In this document: one piece after another, positions 23,322-31,573 of the stretch
Numbering within the stretch: position 1 is the first letter of the stretch
How the letters are laid out: every line of letters starts with the position of its first letter
NCBI GenBank assembly: GCA_022826825.1
Contig: JAJDUD010000003.1
Location: 55,216-119,215, forward strand
Length of the DNA stretch: 64,000 nt
Reading direction: 5' to 3'
Source: Acidobacteriota bacterium
GTDB lineage: Bacteria > Acidobacteriota > Vicinamibacteria > Marinacidobacterales > Marinacidobacteraceae
The notes under the pieces: generated by a model
What the model was told of the DNA's origin: nothing
Databases searched by the model: none
The model's input: the letters and a program-made list of their open reading frames with translations, nothing else
Program-made: the position numbers and the translations under genes

Positions 23322-23861
23322 TGCGAGAGCCAATCCGCCGGCGGCCGCGAGGAGCCAGGCGACCGCGACAGCAGCGGTGCCTGCGGCGAGGTGTCGCCGG
23401 GAAGGCGGGCGGTTCTTGAGTGCGACGGCGGTGATCGCCGCCGCGGCGATCGGGAGCAGAGCGGGGAAGACGAGGCCGAGCGTGATGCCGGCGAAAACGG
23501 CGGCCACGGCCATGGCCGCGAGGATCGCGCAGAGCGATTCGAACGGGAAACTCGGGCAGGGCAGAACGGGGAACTCCCAGCCGGCCACGATCAGGATCGC
23601 GGCGCCGGCCAGGATCGCAGCGCCGGTTCCGGCGGCATAGGTCGCCAGGAAGTGTTCGAAGGGCGCGGAGCTGCGGCCTTTGCCGGGATACCAGACCCGT
23701 GCGCCCAGGAGCGCGGCGAGCAGCCATGGCCAGCCCGCGGCGCTGGCGAGCACGGACGCGAGATCGGAGTCCGGATTGCTCCAGGCGGCGACGAGCGCCG
23801 CCTCGCCCAGGATTACGCAGGCAGCCGAGACCGCCAGCAGATGCAGCGCGGAACGGCTCAC
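23313..23861 (-). CDS. Polytopic membrane protein at the end of the conjugation operon
   Basis: A 182-aa protein with about five hydrophobic helices (SALHLLAVSAACVILGEAAL, ILAGAAILIVAGW, AAMAVAAVFAGITLGLVF and others). Its ATG overlaps the VirB11 stop (ATGA). No known family recognised; context suggests an inner-membrane accessory of the secretion system. Confidence 0.6.
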   Translation of the reverse strand: MSRSALHLLAVSAACVILGEAALVAAWSNPDSDLASVLASAAGWPWLLAALLGARVWYPGKGRSSAPFEHFLATYAAGTGAAILAGAAILIVAGWEFPVLPCPSFPFESLCAILAAMAVAAVFAGITLGLVFPALLPIAAAAITAVALKNRPPSRRHLAAGTAAVAVAWLLAAAGGLALAHA

Positions 23862-24838
23862 GGTTCGGACGGGACGCCGTCCGCTGCGTCCTGGGTGATC
23901 CAGCTGTTGTCCTCGACCTGCCAGCCGCGGACGTAGATCCCGTTCTCGACGACGCGGCGGCCGCGGATGCGGGCGGTGTGCAGGACGAGGGCGATGCCGT
24001 CCACGACGCTGCGGCAGACGACCTCCCAGGGAAGGGCGTCCCGGGCCGCCATGGCGCAGCTCGCAAGCCGGGAGAGGGCGGAGACGGCGGTGTTCGCGTG
24101 GATGGTGGTGAGGCTGCCGCCGTGGCCGGTGTTCAGGGCCTGCAGGAGGTCGGCGGCCTCGGCGCCGCGGATCTCGCCGACCACGATGTGGTCGGGGCGG
24201 TGGCGGAGGGAGTGCTTCACCAGGCTCCGGACGGTGACCGGCCGGGTGCGCGTGTCGTCCGTGTCGGCTTCACGGGCTTCGAAGCGCACGGTGTTCGGCT
24301 GCTCGATGCGCAGCTCGAGGGTGTCCTCGATGGAGACGATGCGCTCGTCCGGAGGGAGCAGGCCGATGAGGGCGTTGACGACGGTCGTTTTCCCGGTGCC
24401 GGTGCCGCCGGAGACCAGGACGTTGCGGCGGCCCGACAGGGTCTCTTTGGCGGCTTCGAAGAGAGGCCTGGGGAGCGAGCCGGACGCGACGAGGTCCTCC
24501 GCGGTGAAGGCGCGCTTGCCGAAGCGGCGGATGGTGATCGCGACGTGGGGCGACGCCGGCGGGACGCAGATCGCGACGCGGGATCCATCCTCGAGTCGGG
24601 CGTCGATGGTGGGTGAGACGTTCGGGTCGAGCCCGAGGGGCCGCGCGATGTGGATGGCCGCCCGGTGGAGGGTGTCCTTGTCCAGCTGCGGAGCATCGGC
24701 GGGGCGGAGGCCCTGGCCCGTCCGCTCGACCCAGACGTTGTGGGGCCCGTTGATCATGAGCTCCGAGACCGCCATGTCGGCGAGGACGTCTTCGAGGCCG
24801 GGGAGGAACGGGGTGAGGTGCTCGATGGCGGTGCTCAT
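23858..24838 (-). CDS. virB11: VirB11-type secretion ATPase
   Basis: A 326-aa hexameric ATPase that powers type IV secretion. The N-terminal domain carries MINGPHNVWVERTG, then Walker A GGTGTGKTT, an Asp box (VSIEDTLELRI), Walker B (HIVVGEIRGAEA) and the His box (GHGGSLTTIHAN). Full length. The ATG at 24838 overlaps the VirD4 stop (ATGA). Confidence 0.93.
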   Translation of the reverse strand: MSTAIEHLTPFLPGLEDVLADMAVSELMINGPHNVWVERTGQGLRPADAPQLDKDTLHRAAIHIARPLGLDPNVSPTIDARLEDGSRVAICVPPASPHVAITIRRFGKRAFTAEDLVASGSLPRPLFEAAKETLSGRRNVLVSGGTGTGKTTVVNALIGLLPPDERIVSIEDTLELRIEQPNTVRFEAREADTDDTRTRPVTVRSLVKHSLRHRPDHIVVGEIRGAEAADLLQALNTGHGGSLTTIHANTAVSALSRLASCAMAARDALPWEVVCRSVVDGIALVLHTARIRGRRVVENGIYVRGWQVEDNSWITQDAADGVPSEP

Positions 24839-27201
24839 ATCTGGCCGGCGGCGCGGGCGCGCCAGTAGGGGCGGTCGCGCGGGAGGTAGTGGGGCTTGAG
24901 GTAGACGCGGGTGGCGGGGAGCGCCTGGGCGCCGTCGTAGGCGAGCACGATGGCCTGGCAGTTCTCGAGGAGCGTGAACTGGCGGGCGTGGAAGAGGGGC
25001 TCGCGTTGCTCGCGGTAGGACTTCGAGGTCCCCAGCGTGCCTTTCGCGCCGCCGGCGCGGGCGGTGATGAGGGAGAAGCCCGGCTTGGCGGATTCCGTGA
25101 AGGAGTAGGACGGGGAGAGCCGCAGGACCTTGCCGGACATGTTGGAGGCCAGTTCGGCGCTGCTGTCGTCGCTGAGGGAGAGGAAGATCTTGGTCCGGAG
25201 CGTCTGGAGGAGCGTGCGCCAGGCGTCCTGGCCGGGGAGGACGGACTTGAGCGAGCTGATGGACTGGGTGGCGACGATGGGGATGACCCGGCATTGGCGG
25301 GTGAGTGCGAAGGCCTTCTCGTCACCTGAGGGGTCGTCCTCGCCGACGGAGGCGAAGGACTGGTATTCGTCGCAGAGGAAGACGGCGGGGCGCACGTAGC
25401 GGGTCGGATGGCGCTTCATGGCTGCCGGCCGCTTGAGGAGGCCTTGGAGCCAGGCGTTCTTGAGCAGGACGCCGATGGTGCGGGCCAGGGCGGGGTTGGC
25501 CCCGGCCGGCATGTTGAGGGCGAGCACCTTGCCCTCCTCGACGAGCTCGTCGAGCGGCGGGAGGGGCTGCAGCAGGGCGGCGCCGGCGGTGGACGGCGTG
25601 CCGGGAGGCGGCGGCGGCAGGTCCGGCGGCGGCGAGACATGCGGGCGCGGACGGTCCGGACAGAAGACGCGGGCGACCTCGGGCAGGTCGAACACCGAGA
25701 GGAAGACGGAGACGCCCTCGACGATCGAGGTGCGGAGCTTGAGGTCGAGCTGGAGCCAGTCGTGCTGGTACCAGCGCTGGATGGCGTCGATCCGGAGGGC
25801 GTGCTCCGACCGCGGGGGCGCGGGCGGGTTGTCGATCGTGAACGGGACGCGCAGCTTCGTGAGGGCCTCCTGAAGGTCGGGATCGGCGGCGGTCCGCATG
25901 TGATTTTCGCCGCTGTGGGTCCAGGTTCGGCCCTTCTTGAGGCGCTTCACGTGGGTGAGGAAGACCTCGGTCTCGAGGACCACGTCGTTGACGGGCGGCG
26001 GGTCGCTGAAGGAGCGCGCCCGCTTGATCTTCTTGCCGATGAGTTCGGTGTCGATCGCGCAGAGGTAGAGGTCGCGGAAGGTGCACCAGCGCTCCGGGAG
26101 GGCGCGGTGCAGCTCGATGAGCCAGCGGATGAGGTTGGTGTATGCCTGCTGCCAGAAGGGCTCCTTGGACTTGCCGAAGAGCTGGTTGAGGAGGCTGGCG
26201 ATGGTGTAGGCCAGCGAGTAGCTGTCCATGTCGGACGCCAGGGGATTCCACTGCCAGCGGCCGCCGATCCCGAGTTCGATGTAGTCGTCTCCCCGGCCGG
26301 CGTCATCGAGGACGGCGCGGATGTCGTGGCAGAAGTCGCCCTTGACTTCGAGGACGAGGCCGGCCGCGCGGCGGGCGGGGTCGTGGGCCTGCCAGGAGAG
26401 GAGCTGGTCGGCGAACGGGCGCATGCAGGCGGAGGTCTTGCCGGTGCCGACGGCCCCGAAGATGGCAATGCCGGTGAAGAGGCCGCGTTCGGGCAGGGTC
26501 AGCCATTCCGGCCGGGTGGTCTCCCGAGCCTCGGTGGGATGGTGGAGCTCTCCCACCACGAGAGAGGGGGCGGGGTCCCCCGGGCTCGTGGGCCAGGGAG
26601 GGAGGACGCCGCGCCCGGGGAGGTGGCGCGCGGCCTGGGAATCGAGCCACAAGCGCCGCGCGCTTGTGGCGATGAGGAGCCCTCCGCCGGCGACGATGGC
26701 GGGGGCCACGAGAAACCACCCGCGGATGAGGTGGAAGAAGACCGGATCCTCGAGCGCGATGAGGTCGAGGAGCGGATCCTCGCCGGGCGCGGGGAAAGAT
26801 CGGGAGAGGACGGACCAGGCGAGGGCCGTCAGGCCCAGGGCAATGGCGGCGACGGTACGCCAGGAGAGAAGCCGCCCAAACGACGCTTCGGAGTTCCGTA
26901 GGCGCAAAACTGCCCACGAGAAGGCGCGCCCGAGCGCGTGTCGGAAGGCCGGCGCGAACCAGAACGCGAGCAGGGCAACGGAGAAGGCCCCGAGAGCGGG
27001 GCCGGCGTAATACCAGGCCCGGAGGACCTGGTAGCCGGCGGGATCCTCGAGTGCGACGAGGTCGAGGAGAGGGTCGGCGCCCGCGGGCGGGAACCCGCCC
27101 TGGCGGACGGTGACGAGGAGCGCGAGGAGCGCCGCTGCCGCCGGAAAGAGGAGGCGCGGCGACGAGAGCGTCAGGCGCAGCCGGGAAACGAAAGGGCCCA
27201 A
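24835..27201 (-). CDS. virD4: VirD4/TraG-type coupling protein
   Basis: A 788-aa inner-membrane ATPase that links the transfer substrate to the secretion channel. The N terminus has about four transmembrane helices arranged as a duplication: DPLLDLVALEDP before one helix and DPLLDLIALEDP before a later one. Walker A is GAVGTGKTSACM, with VLEVKGDF shortly after; the Walker B region is AVFLCDEYQSF followed by VIPIVATQSISSL. The start is a TTG at 27201 by my reading; no better in-frame start is visible upstream. Confidence 0.9.
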   Translation of the reverse strand: MGPFVSRLRLTLSSPRLLFPAAAALLALLVTVRQGGFPPAGADPLLDLVALEDPAGYQVLRAWYYAGPALGAFSVALLAFWFAPAFRHALGRAFSWAVLRLRNSEASFGRLLSWRTVAAIALGLTALAWSVLSRSFPAPGEDPLLDLIALEDPVFFHLIRGWFLVAPAIVAGGGLLIATSARRLWLDSQAARHLPGRGVLPPWPTSPGDPAPSLVVGELHHPTEARETTRPEWLTLPERGLFTGIAIFGAVGTGKTSACMRPFADQLLSWQAHDPARRAAGLVLEVKGDFCHDIRAVLDDAGRGDDYIELGIGGRWQWNPLASDMDSYSLAYTIASLLNQLFGKSKEPFWQQAYTNLIRWLIELHRALPERWCTFRDLYLCAIDTELIGKKIKRARSFSDPPPVNDVVLETEVFLTHVKRLKKGRTWTHSGENHMRTAADPDLQEALTKLRVPFTIDNPPAPPRSEHALRIDAIQRWYQHDWLQLDLKLRTSIVEGVSVFLSVFDLPEVARVFCPDRPRPHVSPPPDLPPPPPGTPSTAGAALLQPLPPLDELVEEGKVLALNMPAGANPALARTIGVLLKNAWLQGLLKRPAAMKRHPTRYVRPAVFLCDEYQSFASVGEDDPSGDEKAFALTRQCRVIPIVATQSISSLKSVLPGQDAWRTLLQTLRTKIFLSLSDDSSAELASNMSGKVLRLSPSYSFTESAKPGFSLITARAGGAKGTLGTSKSYREQREPLFHARQFTLLENCQAIVLAYDGAQALPATRVYLKPHYLPRDRPYWRARAAGQI

Positions 27202-27260
27202 AGGACGACGAGCACGGCGAGCGTCAGGACCGCGAGCTTGGCGGCGAGGCGGATCGCCAT
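27171..27260 (-). CDS. Possible 29-aa membrane peptide upstream of virD4
   Basis: An ATG at 27260 opens a frame with one hydrophobic helix (LAVLTLAVLVVLWALSF) ending PGCA. It overlaps the virD4 start by 31 bp and could drive coupled translation of virD4, whose own start is a weak TTG. Low confidence as an independent product. Confidence 0.35.
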   Translation of the reverse strand: MAIRLAAKLAVLTLAVLVVLWALSFPGCA

Positions 27261-27298
27261 GGCCTTCCCGCAGGGATCAGTGCGTCGCCTCCGGCGAC

Positions 27299-27439
27299 GG
27301 CTGGGAGCGACCCGCACACGGGAAGAGGGTGCCGAATGCAACCCGATCCCGTGCCGCATTTCCTGTGGAAATGGGGGGGTCGCTCCCAGCCCCGCCTGCC
27401 CGCTGAAATGCGGGCAGGCGGGGTGGTCCCGAAGGGACC
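27299..27439. other. Dense hairpin cluster, oriT candidate
   Basis: Outer 15-bp inverted repeat GGCTGGGAGCGACCC (27299-27313) / GGGTCGCTCCCAGCC (27377-27391); CATTTCC-TGT-GGAAATG (27357-27373); a perfect 13-bp stem CCCGCCTGCCCGC/GCGGGCAGGCGGG (27391-27422, loop TGAAAT); and GGTCCC-GAA-GGGACC (27425-27439). It lies just upstream of virD4 in a 300-bp gap without genes. Origins of transfer commonly look like this; an attenuator for virD4 is the alternative. Confidence 0.5.
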
Positions 27440-27478
27440 GAACCACAACGGCGAGAACGAGAATCGGGCGAGCCGGGG

Positions 27479-27542
27479 TGAGACACGCGAAGCGGGAAGA
27501 AGCGAGACACGTGGGCGATGTGCGTGTCTCGCACGGGGATCG
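27479..27542. repeat. GAGACACG repeats, direct and inverted
   Basis: GTGAGACACGCG at about 27479, GCGAGACACG at 27502-27511 and its exact inverse CGTGTCTCGC at 27533-27542. Together with the hairpins next to it these could be protein-binding sites of the transfer origin. Confidence 0.45.
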
Positions 27543-27560
27543 GCACCGAGACGCCGAGGA

Positions 27561-27824
27561 TCACTCGTCCGCGGAGGGGTCGCCGGCGGCGTTGAGCGCA
27601 GCGATCGCCCGGTGCGTGTCCTGGGCGAGCAGGGCGAGGTGCGGCAGGTCGTTGATGCCGAAGCTGGAGCGGTTGCGCCAGCCGTCGTCGGTCTTGTAGA
27701 GGCGCGAGAAGGTGGCCGAGTGGAAGGTGTTGCCCTCGGCCTGGTTCCGCCAGATGGCGGCGCGGCAGGTGCCGACGCGGAGTTCCTCGACGGGCGGGGC
27801 GTTGTTTTTCGGGCTGGTGGTCAT
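27561..27824 (-). CDS. Small conserved protein of conjugative elements
   Basis: An 87-aa protein with RVGTCRAAIWRNQ, FHSATFSRLYK and a C-terminal helix LPHLALLAQDTHRAIAALN, a pattern often found as a small conserved protein in conjugative elements and phages. A single-strand DNA-related role is possible, but not shown. Confidence 0.65.
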   Translation of the reverse strand: MTTSPKNNAPPVEELRVGTCRAAIWRNQAEGNTFHSATFSRLYKTDDGWRNRSSFGINDLPHLALLAQDTHRAIAALNAAGDPSADE

Positions 27825-27869
27825 GGGGCCTCCTTGGGGGCAGTCAAGGCGTGGGAAACGGGATGGCGG

Positions 27870-28406
27870 CTAGGGCCGGAAAGTGAGGTGTCGGACAAGG
27901 TCGATGCCGGTGGCCACGTAGAACAGGAAGGCCTTTTCGACCTGCAGGTCGCTGGGCGGCGCGCAGGACGGGATGGCGCAGAACTGCTGCAGCCGGATTG
28001 CGACGGACGGGTCGTTCTCGAGGTCGAACCAGACCGTGAAGCCGCGCCGGGAGCCGCGTGTCGGCCTGGCGGTCTCGAGGAGGGGACCGTTCCACGGCAT
28101 GGCCGAGTAGGTTTCGATCCAGTGCTTCGCGAGGTACCACGCGGTGGCGCACTCCCCGACCAGGTCGCCGGGCGCTGTTTCCCGGTCTTCCTCCTCGTTG
28201 TTGCAGATGACGGCGTTGGTCACGTCCGCCTGCAGCAACGCGAGTTCGATTGCGTCCTGGTCCGAGTGGCCGATGAGGGGGAGCGGGGCGACGGCGTTGT
28301 TCAGCGTGTCGCAGGCCGCGCAGGACAGGAGAGCAAACAGCACGACAGACCGGCGGCGGAACCTGCGGGGCCGCGACCAGACGGGAGCGGGGAATGCGGG
28401 GTGCAT
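27870..28406 (-). CDS. Conjugation-associated lipoprotein
   Basis: A 178-aa protein with a lipobox (VVLFALLSCAAC, modified Cys near residue 32). The mature part has two cysteine pairs and no known domain. In this operon it could fill the VirB7 role of an outer-membrane lipoprotein, although it is longer than typical VirB7; inference only. Confidence 0.55.
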   Translation of the reverse strand: MHPAFPAPVWSRPRRFRRRSVVLFALLSCAACDTLNNAVAPLPLIGHSDQDAIELALLQADVTNAVICNNEEEDRETAPGDLVGECATAWYLAKHWIETYSAMPWNGPLLETARPTRGSRRGFTVWFDLENDPSVAIRLQQFCAIPSCAPPSDLQVEKAFLFYVATGIDLVRHLTFRP

Positions 28407-28418
28407 GGCGAGCGGGTG

Positions 28419-29387
28419 TTACGGGAGGGTGAGGGAGTCGGGAGCGAGGCGCGCTGCGACGTGCGTGGAGCAGCTGTCGATCGAGGGACCGGCGGGGGCG
28501 GCGGCTTCACCCCGCTCCTGGATGCGGAGGACGCCGTCCGCGGCGGCGTTGACGCCGCCCCACTTGTCGAGGATCCGCCAGTTGCGGGTCTCGCGTGCGC
28601 GCTGGACGTCGTCCATGAGTTCCTGGTCCTGGGCCGAGAGCGGTTGCGGCTCGGCCGGAGGGCCGCACCACTTGGCGAGCTTCTTGGCGATCGATGCGGC
28701 CTGACCGCGGGTGCGGGTGACGGCCGCGACGTGGACGGTGCGGCCGCCGCGGCGCAGGCCGGCCCAGAGGGAGTGGTGCGTCTCGCCCCAGTAGGGGAGC
28801 GAGTTGAGATCGCCGCTCCCGGAGACCGTGTAGACGAAGGTGGCGGAGCGCTCGTCGGCGGCGATCGGGAGCTTGACGGGGAAGTGGCGCACTGTCGGGG
28901 CGACGGCACCCTTGTAGGTGCGCTGCGGGAGTTCGGAGAGCGGGATGCCGAGGCCGGTGAAGTGGGCGACCTTCTCCTGCTCGGTCGGGAGCCAAGGCAG
29001 GCAAGGATGTTCGATGACGTGGTCCAGGGAGAGGAGCCGGCGGAAGAGGACCCCGGGGGATCCGTGGCGCCGGTGGCGGACGTGCTCGATCCCGAGGGCG
29101 CGGTAGATCGGCCGCGCGGTGACGTGGCAGAGGTGTTCGGAGGCAGCTCCCTGGTCCGGGGAGAGGGGGTGTTCGCGCGCGGCCCGGGCGGAGAGAAGCC
29201 GCCCCAGGAAGCGGTGCGCCGATTTGGTGGTGCACGCGTGATGAGCGGCGAATTGGGAGCGCAGAAAGACGCCGCTGTGGAGGCAGACGAGGGCGATCCA
29301 GGTGGCGTCGCGGCCGGTCCAGCCGAGCGGTTCGAGGGCGGCCTCCCGGCCGGCCAGGTGAGGGATTGGAGGCGCGGTGGCGGTCAC
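28419..29387 (-). CDS. Winged-helix protein of the conjugation operon, function unknown
   Basis: A 322-aa protein. The N-terminal region LGWTGRDATWIALVCLHSG followed by FLRSQFAAHHAC and a helix resembles the winged-helix part of replication-relaxation (Replic_Relax) proteins. The C-terminal half has VYTVSGSGDLNSLPYWG and ELMDDVQRARETRNWRILDK. The GTG start overlaps the stop of the 53-aa gene (GTGA). It may help process or regulate the element DNA. Confidence 0.55.
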   Translation of the reverse strand: MTATAPPIPHLAGREAALEPLGWTGRDATWIALVCLHSGVFLRSQFAAHHACTTKSAHRFLGRLLSARAAREHPLSPDQGAASEHLCHVTARPIYRALGIEHVRHRRHGSPGVLFRRLLSLDHVIEHPCLPWLPTEQEKVAHFTGLGIPLSELPQRTYKGAVAPTVRHFPVKLPIAADERSATFVYTVSGSGDLNSLPYWGETHHSLWAGLRRGGRTVHVAAVTRTRGQAASIAKKLAKWCGPPAEPQPLSAQDQELMDDVQRARETRNWRILDKWGGVNAAADGVLRIQERGEAAAPAGPSIDSCSTHVAARLAPDSLTLP

Positions 29388-29545
29388 GGGACGAGACGGG
29401 CGATGTCCGCGGGCCGCCGGGGTTCCGGAGAGGAGGAGAGGGCGGAGGCCGTGAGGACGATGGCCCAGAGCAGGAGCGGCACGAGAAGGAAAAGGAGGAT
29501 TGCGGCCGCGTCGGTGCGAGCAAGCGGCGGGCGGGGTCGCGTCAT
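29384..29545 (-). CDS. 53-aa membrane protein
   Basis: One hydrophobic helix (AAILLFLLVPLLLWAIVLTA) between a basic N terminus and a polar C terminus. It overlaps both neighbours (ATGA at its start, GTGA at its end), which supports real translation. Confidence 0.55.
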   Translation of the reverse strand: MTRPRPPLARTDAAAILLFLLVPLLLWAIVLTASALSSSPEPRRPADIARLVP

Positions 29546-29778
29546 GGCCGGCGGGAGAGTGGCGGAAGGCCGTATGCACGGCGCATACGCATACCGTATG
29601 CATCGTGTGCCGGCATACCGTGCATACGGTGTGCATCCGCAACGGAGGCCGCGCAGTCGCGCAGGCCGGCCTGATACGCGGCGAGCCAGATGAGCAGCAC
29701 GAGAGGGACGGTGAGGAGGATGTAGACGGGAAAGTCGTGCGGGAAGCGGTGCTGGCGGCAATGGCGGCAGTAGCTCAT
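29542..29778 (-). CDS. 78-aa CxxC membrane protein overlapping an operator array
   Basis: The N terminus has CRHCRQH, followed by a transmembrane helix (VYILLTVPLVLLIWLAAY). The C-terminal third (HRMHGMPAHDAYGMRMR) is encoded by ATACCGTAT array 3, so this end is probably repeat-derived. ATGA overlaps link it to virB8 and to the 53-aa gene. Confidence 0.5.
   Translation of the reverse strand: MSYCRHCRQHRFPHDFPVYILLTVPLVLLIWLAAYQAGLRDCAASVADAHRMHGMPAHDAYGMRMRRAYGLPPLSRRP
29574..29635. repeat. ATACCGTAT operator-like array 3
   Basis: ATACCGTAT at 29591, plus CATACCGTGCATACGGTG and GCATACGC variants. It lies just upstream of the 53-aa gene at 29545. Confidence 0.6.
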
Positions 29779-30440
29779 TCGAACGCGGCGGCGCGGTCCG
29801 CCTGGAGGTAGGTGATGACGAGGCCCATGGGGTTGGCGGGGAGGAGTTCGGCCGGGACCTGGTCGAGGAAGGTGAACTGGAGCGTGGCGGTCCAGCGTTC
29901 ACGGGCGGTTTCCTGTCCGGCCGCGAGGGTGACCAGGTCGAAGTCGGCGGTGGCGGCGTGGGGAGGTTCGGGATTCGGGTTGATCCGGAGGACGACGCCC
30001 TGGACCTGGCGTTCGGCGGCCGCGAAGCCGGCGGCCGTCATGGCGACGTCTTCGCTCTCGGTGCCGAAGGCCGCGTTGGCCAGGTCGGCAGCGAGGAACT
30101 GCAGGGAGCGGGCCCAGGAGCGCTCGACGGTGGCCTGGCGGCGGGAGTAGAAGTCGGAGACGAACTGGTTGAGGAAGTACTTGGTGGTGGGATCCAGGGG
30201 GTCGGCCAGGGCTTCGACGGCTTCGTAGGCGAGGGCCTCGGCCCTCCCGACCTCGTCGACGCGGATGACGATCGGCTTGGGGAGTTCGACGGCGGAGAGG
30301 CGCACGACGACGACGAGGAGCAGAAGGGCGAGCCCGGCGAGGGCGAAGATCCAGAGACGGAGGAAGCGGTTGCTGGCGACGTGTTCGCCCCAGATCTCCG
30401 CGAACTCCTTGCCGGGATCGGGTTTCTTGCGCCGCGCCAC
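29775..30440 (-). CDS. virB8: VirB8/TrbF-type secretion protein
   Basis: A 221-aa inner-membrane scaffold protein: short cytoplasmic N terminus, transmembrane helix (LWIFALAGLALLLLVVVVRL) and a periplasmic NTF2-like domain (TTKYFLNQFVSDFYSRR, ERWTATLQFTFL). GTG start at 30440, 11 nt after the virB6 stop. Normal VirB8 length. Confidence 0.88.
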   Translation of the reverse strand: MARRKKPDPGKEFAEIWGEHVASNRFLRLWIFALAGLALLLLVVVVRLSAVELPKPIVIRVDEVGRAEALAYEAVEALADPLDPTTKYFLNQFVSDFYSRRQATVERSWARSLQFLAADLANAAFGTESEDVAMTAAGFAAAERQVQGVVLRINPNPEPPHAATADFDLVTLAAGQETARERWTATLQFTFLDQVPAELLPANPMGLVITYLQADRAAAFE

Positions 30441-30451
30441 GGGAGGGGCCC

Positions 30452-31450
30452 CTACTTGGGCTTGCCGGCGACGGCGGCGATCTTGCCTGCGCCGCCGGTG
30501 GCCATCATCACGCCGGTGGTCGCCATGCCGGCCACGTTCATGCCGCCGGCGCCGCCGCCGCTCACAATCGCGCCGGCCAGCTCGCCGACCTTCGTTGCGC
30601 ACAACACGGCGGCAACGGCCATCGGAATGATCGCCACGAACCATACGGCGGACCAGCCGAGGTTCGAGAAGTCGATCGCGGCCACGTTTAGCGTCCGGAT
30701 GTACTGGAGCGCCACGGCGCTCCAGACGTACAGCATCACTCCGGCAATGACGCTGTAGAGCGAGTACGTCCAGAGCGCGCGGAACCAGCCCCAGAACAGA
30801 AACGCGAGCGGCTGGAAAACGAAAAACGGGATGATCACCGGCCCGAGAAAGATCATGATGTTGACCGCCACCAAGGCATAGATCACCTGCGCCGCCACGA
30901 ACGAGAAAATCACCACCAGCAGCAGCACCAAGACCATCAACAAGGCGACCGAGATATACGTCAGTACGAGCGTACGCCCGCCGCTCAGGATCGCACTCAT
31001 GATCCCGACCTGCTGGTCTCTTGTCACATCCGCCCACAGCGCCTGTAGCGCCGCCACCATCTCTGAAGGAACCGCCGTCACAAAGCGCTCCGCGATGAAG
31101 TTCGCGCCGCCCGGAATGATCATGGGGAACGGCATGCCCATGCCCGGGACATTGGTGTCGTAGAACTCCAGCATCACCCAGGGGACCCAGAGGGTGAGCA
31201 GGAGCTGGACGATTTCCCAGGCCCGCCAGCTGGACCCGCTGAAGCCGATGCGGAGGCCGGTCCAGATAACCACGATCGTCGCCAGCCCGCTCCATAGGTC
31301 CTTGCCCAGGTCCAATAGCGGATGGCTGGTCCCGGTCAGGACATCCGACAGCACCGTATTCAGCGGTCCCAGGTAATCGGCCAGTTCATCCGGCACGATC
31401 GTCGGTGGAAGGCTCGGGTGCGGCAGCGTTGCCGGCGGTGGCTGTCCCAT
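30452..31450 (-). CDS. virB6: VirB6/TrbL-type channel protein
   Basis: A 332-aa polytopic protein with six or more hydrophobic helices, a periplasmic region near MGMPFPMIIPGGANFI and a glycine-rich C terminus (SGGGAGGMNVAGMATTG), as in TrbL. First gene downstream of operator array 4. Confidence 0.85.
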   Translation of the reverse strand: MGQPPPATLPHPSLPPTIVPDELADYLGPLNTVLSDVLTGTSHPLLDLGKDLWSGLATIVVIWTGLRIGFSGSSWRAWEIVQLLLTLWVPWVMLEFYDTNVPGMGMPFPMIIPGGANFIAERFVTAVPSEMVAALQALWADVTRDQQVGIMSAILSGGRTLVLTYISVALLMVLVLLLVVIFSFVAAQVIYALVAVNIMIFLGPVIIPFFVFQPLAFLFWGWFRALWTYSLYSVIAGVMLYVWSAVALQYIRTLNVAAIDFSNLGWSAVWFVAIIPMAVAAVLCATKVGELAGAIVSGGGAGGMNVAGMATTGVMMATGGAGKIAAVAGKPK

Positions 31451-31495
31451 GAGCTCGTCAGGCGCCGTGCGAGAGGGTCATCCGGCGGAGTGCGT

Positions 31496-31520
31496 GTGCA
31501 TCGTGCATACGGTATGGAGA
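31496..31520. repeat. ATACGGTAT operator-like site 4
   Basis: GTGCATCGTGCATACGGTAT in the gap upstream of virB6 (ATACGGTAT at 31507-31515), a single full site with a GTGCAT flank like array 3. Confidence 0.5.
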
Positions 31521-31573
31521 CACCCGGTGTGGGAGCTATGCATCCGCCATTGAGAGGGTTCCGGGGAAGCGCG

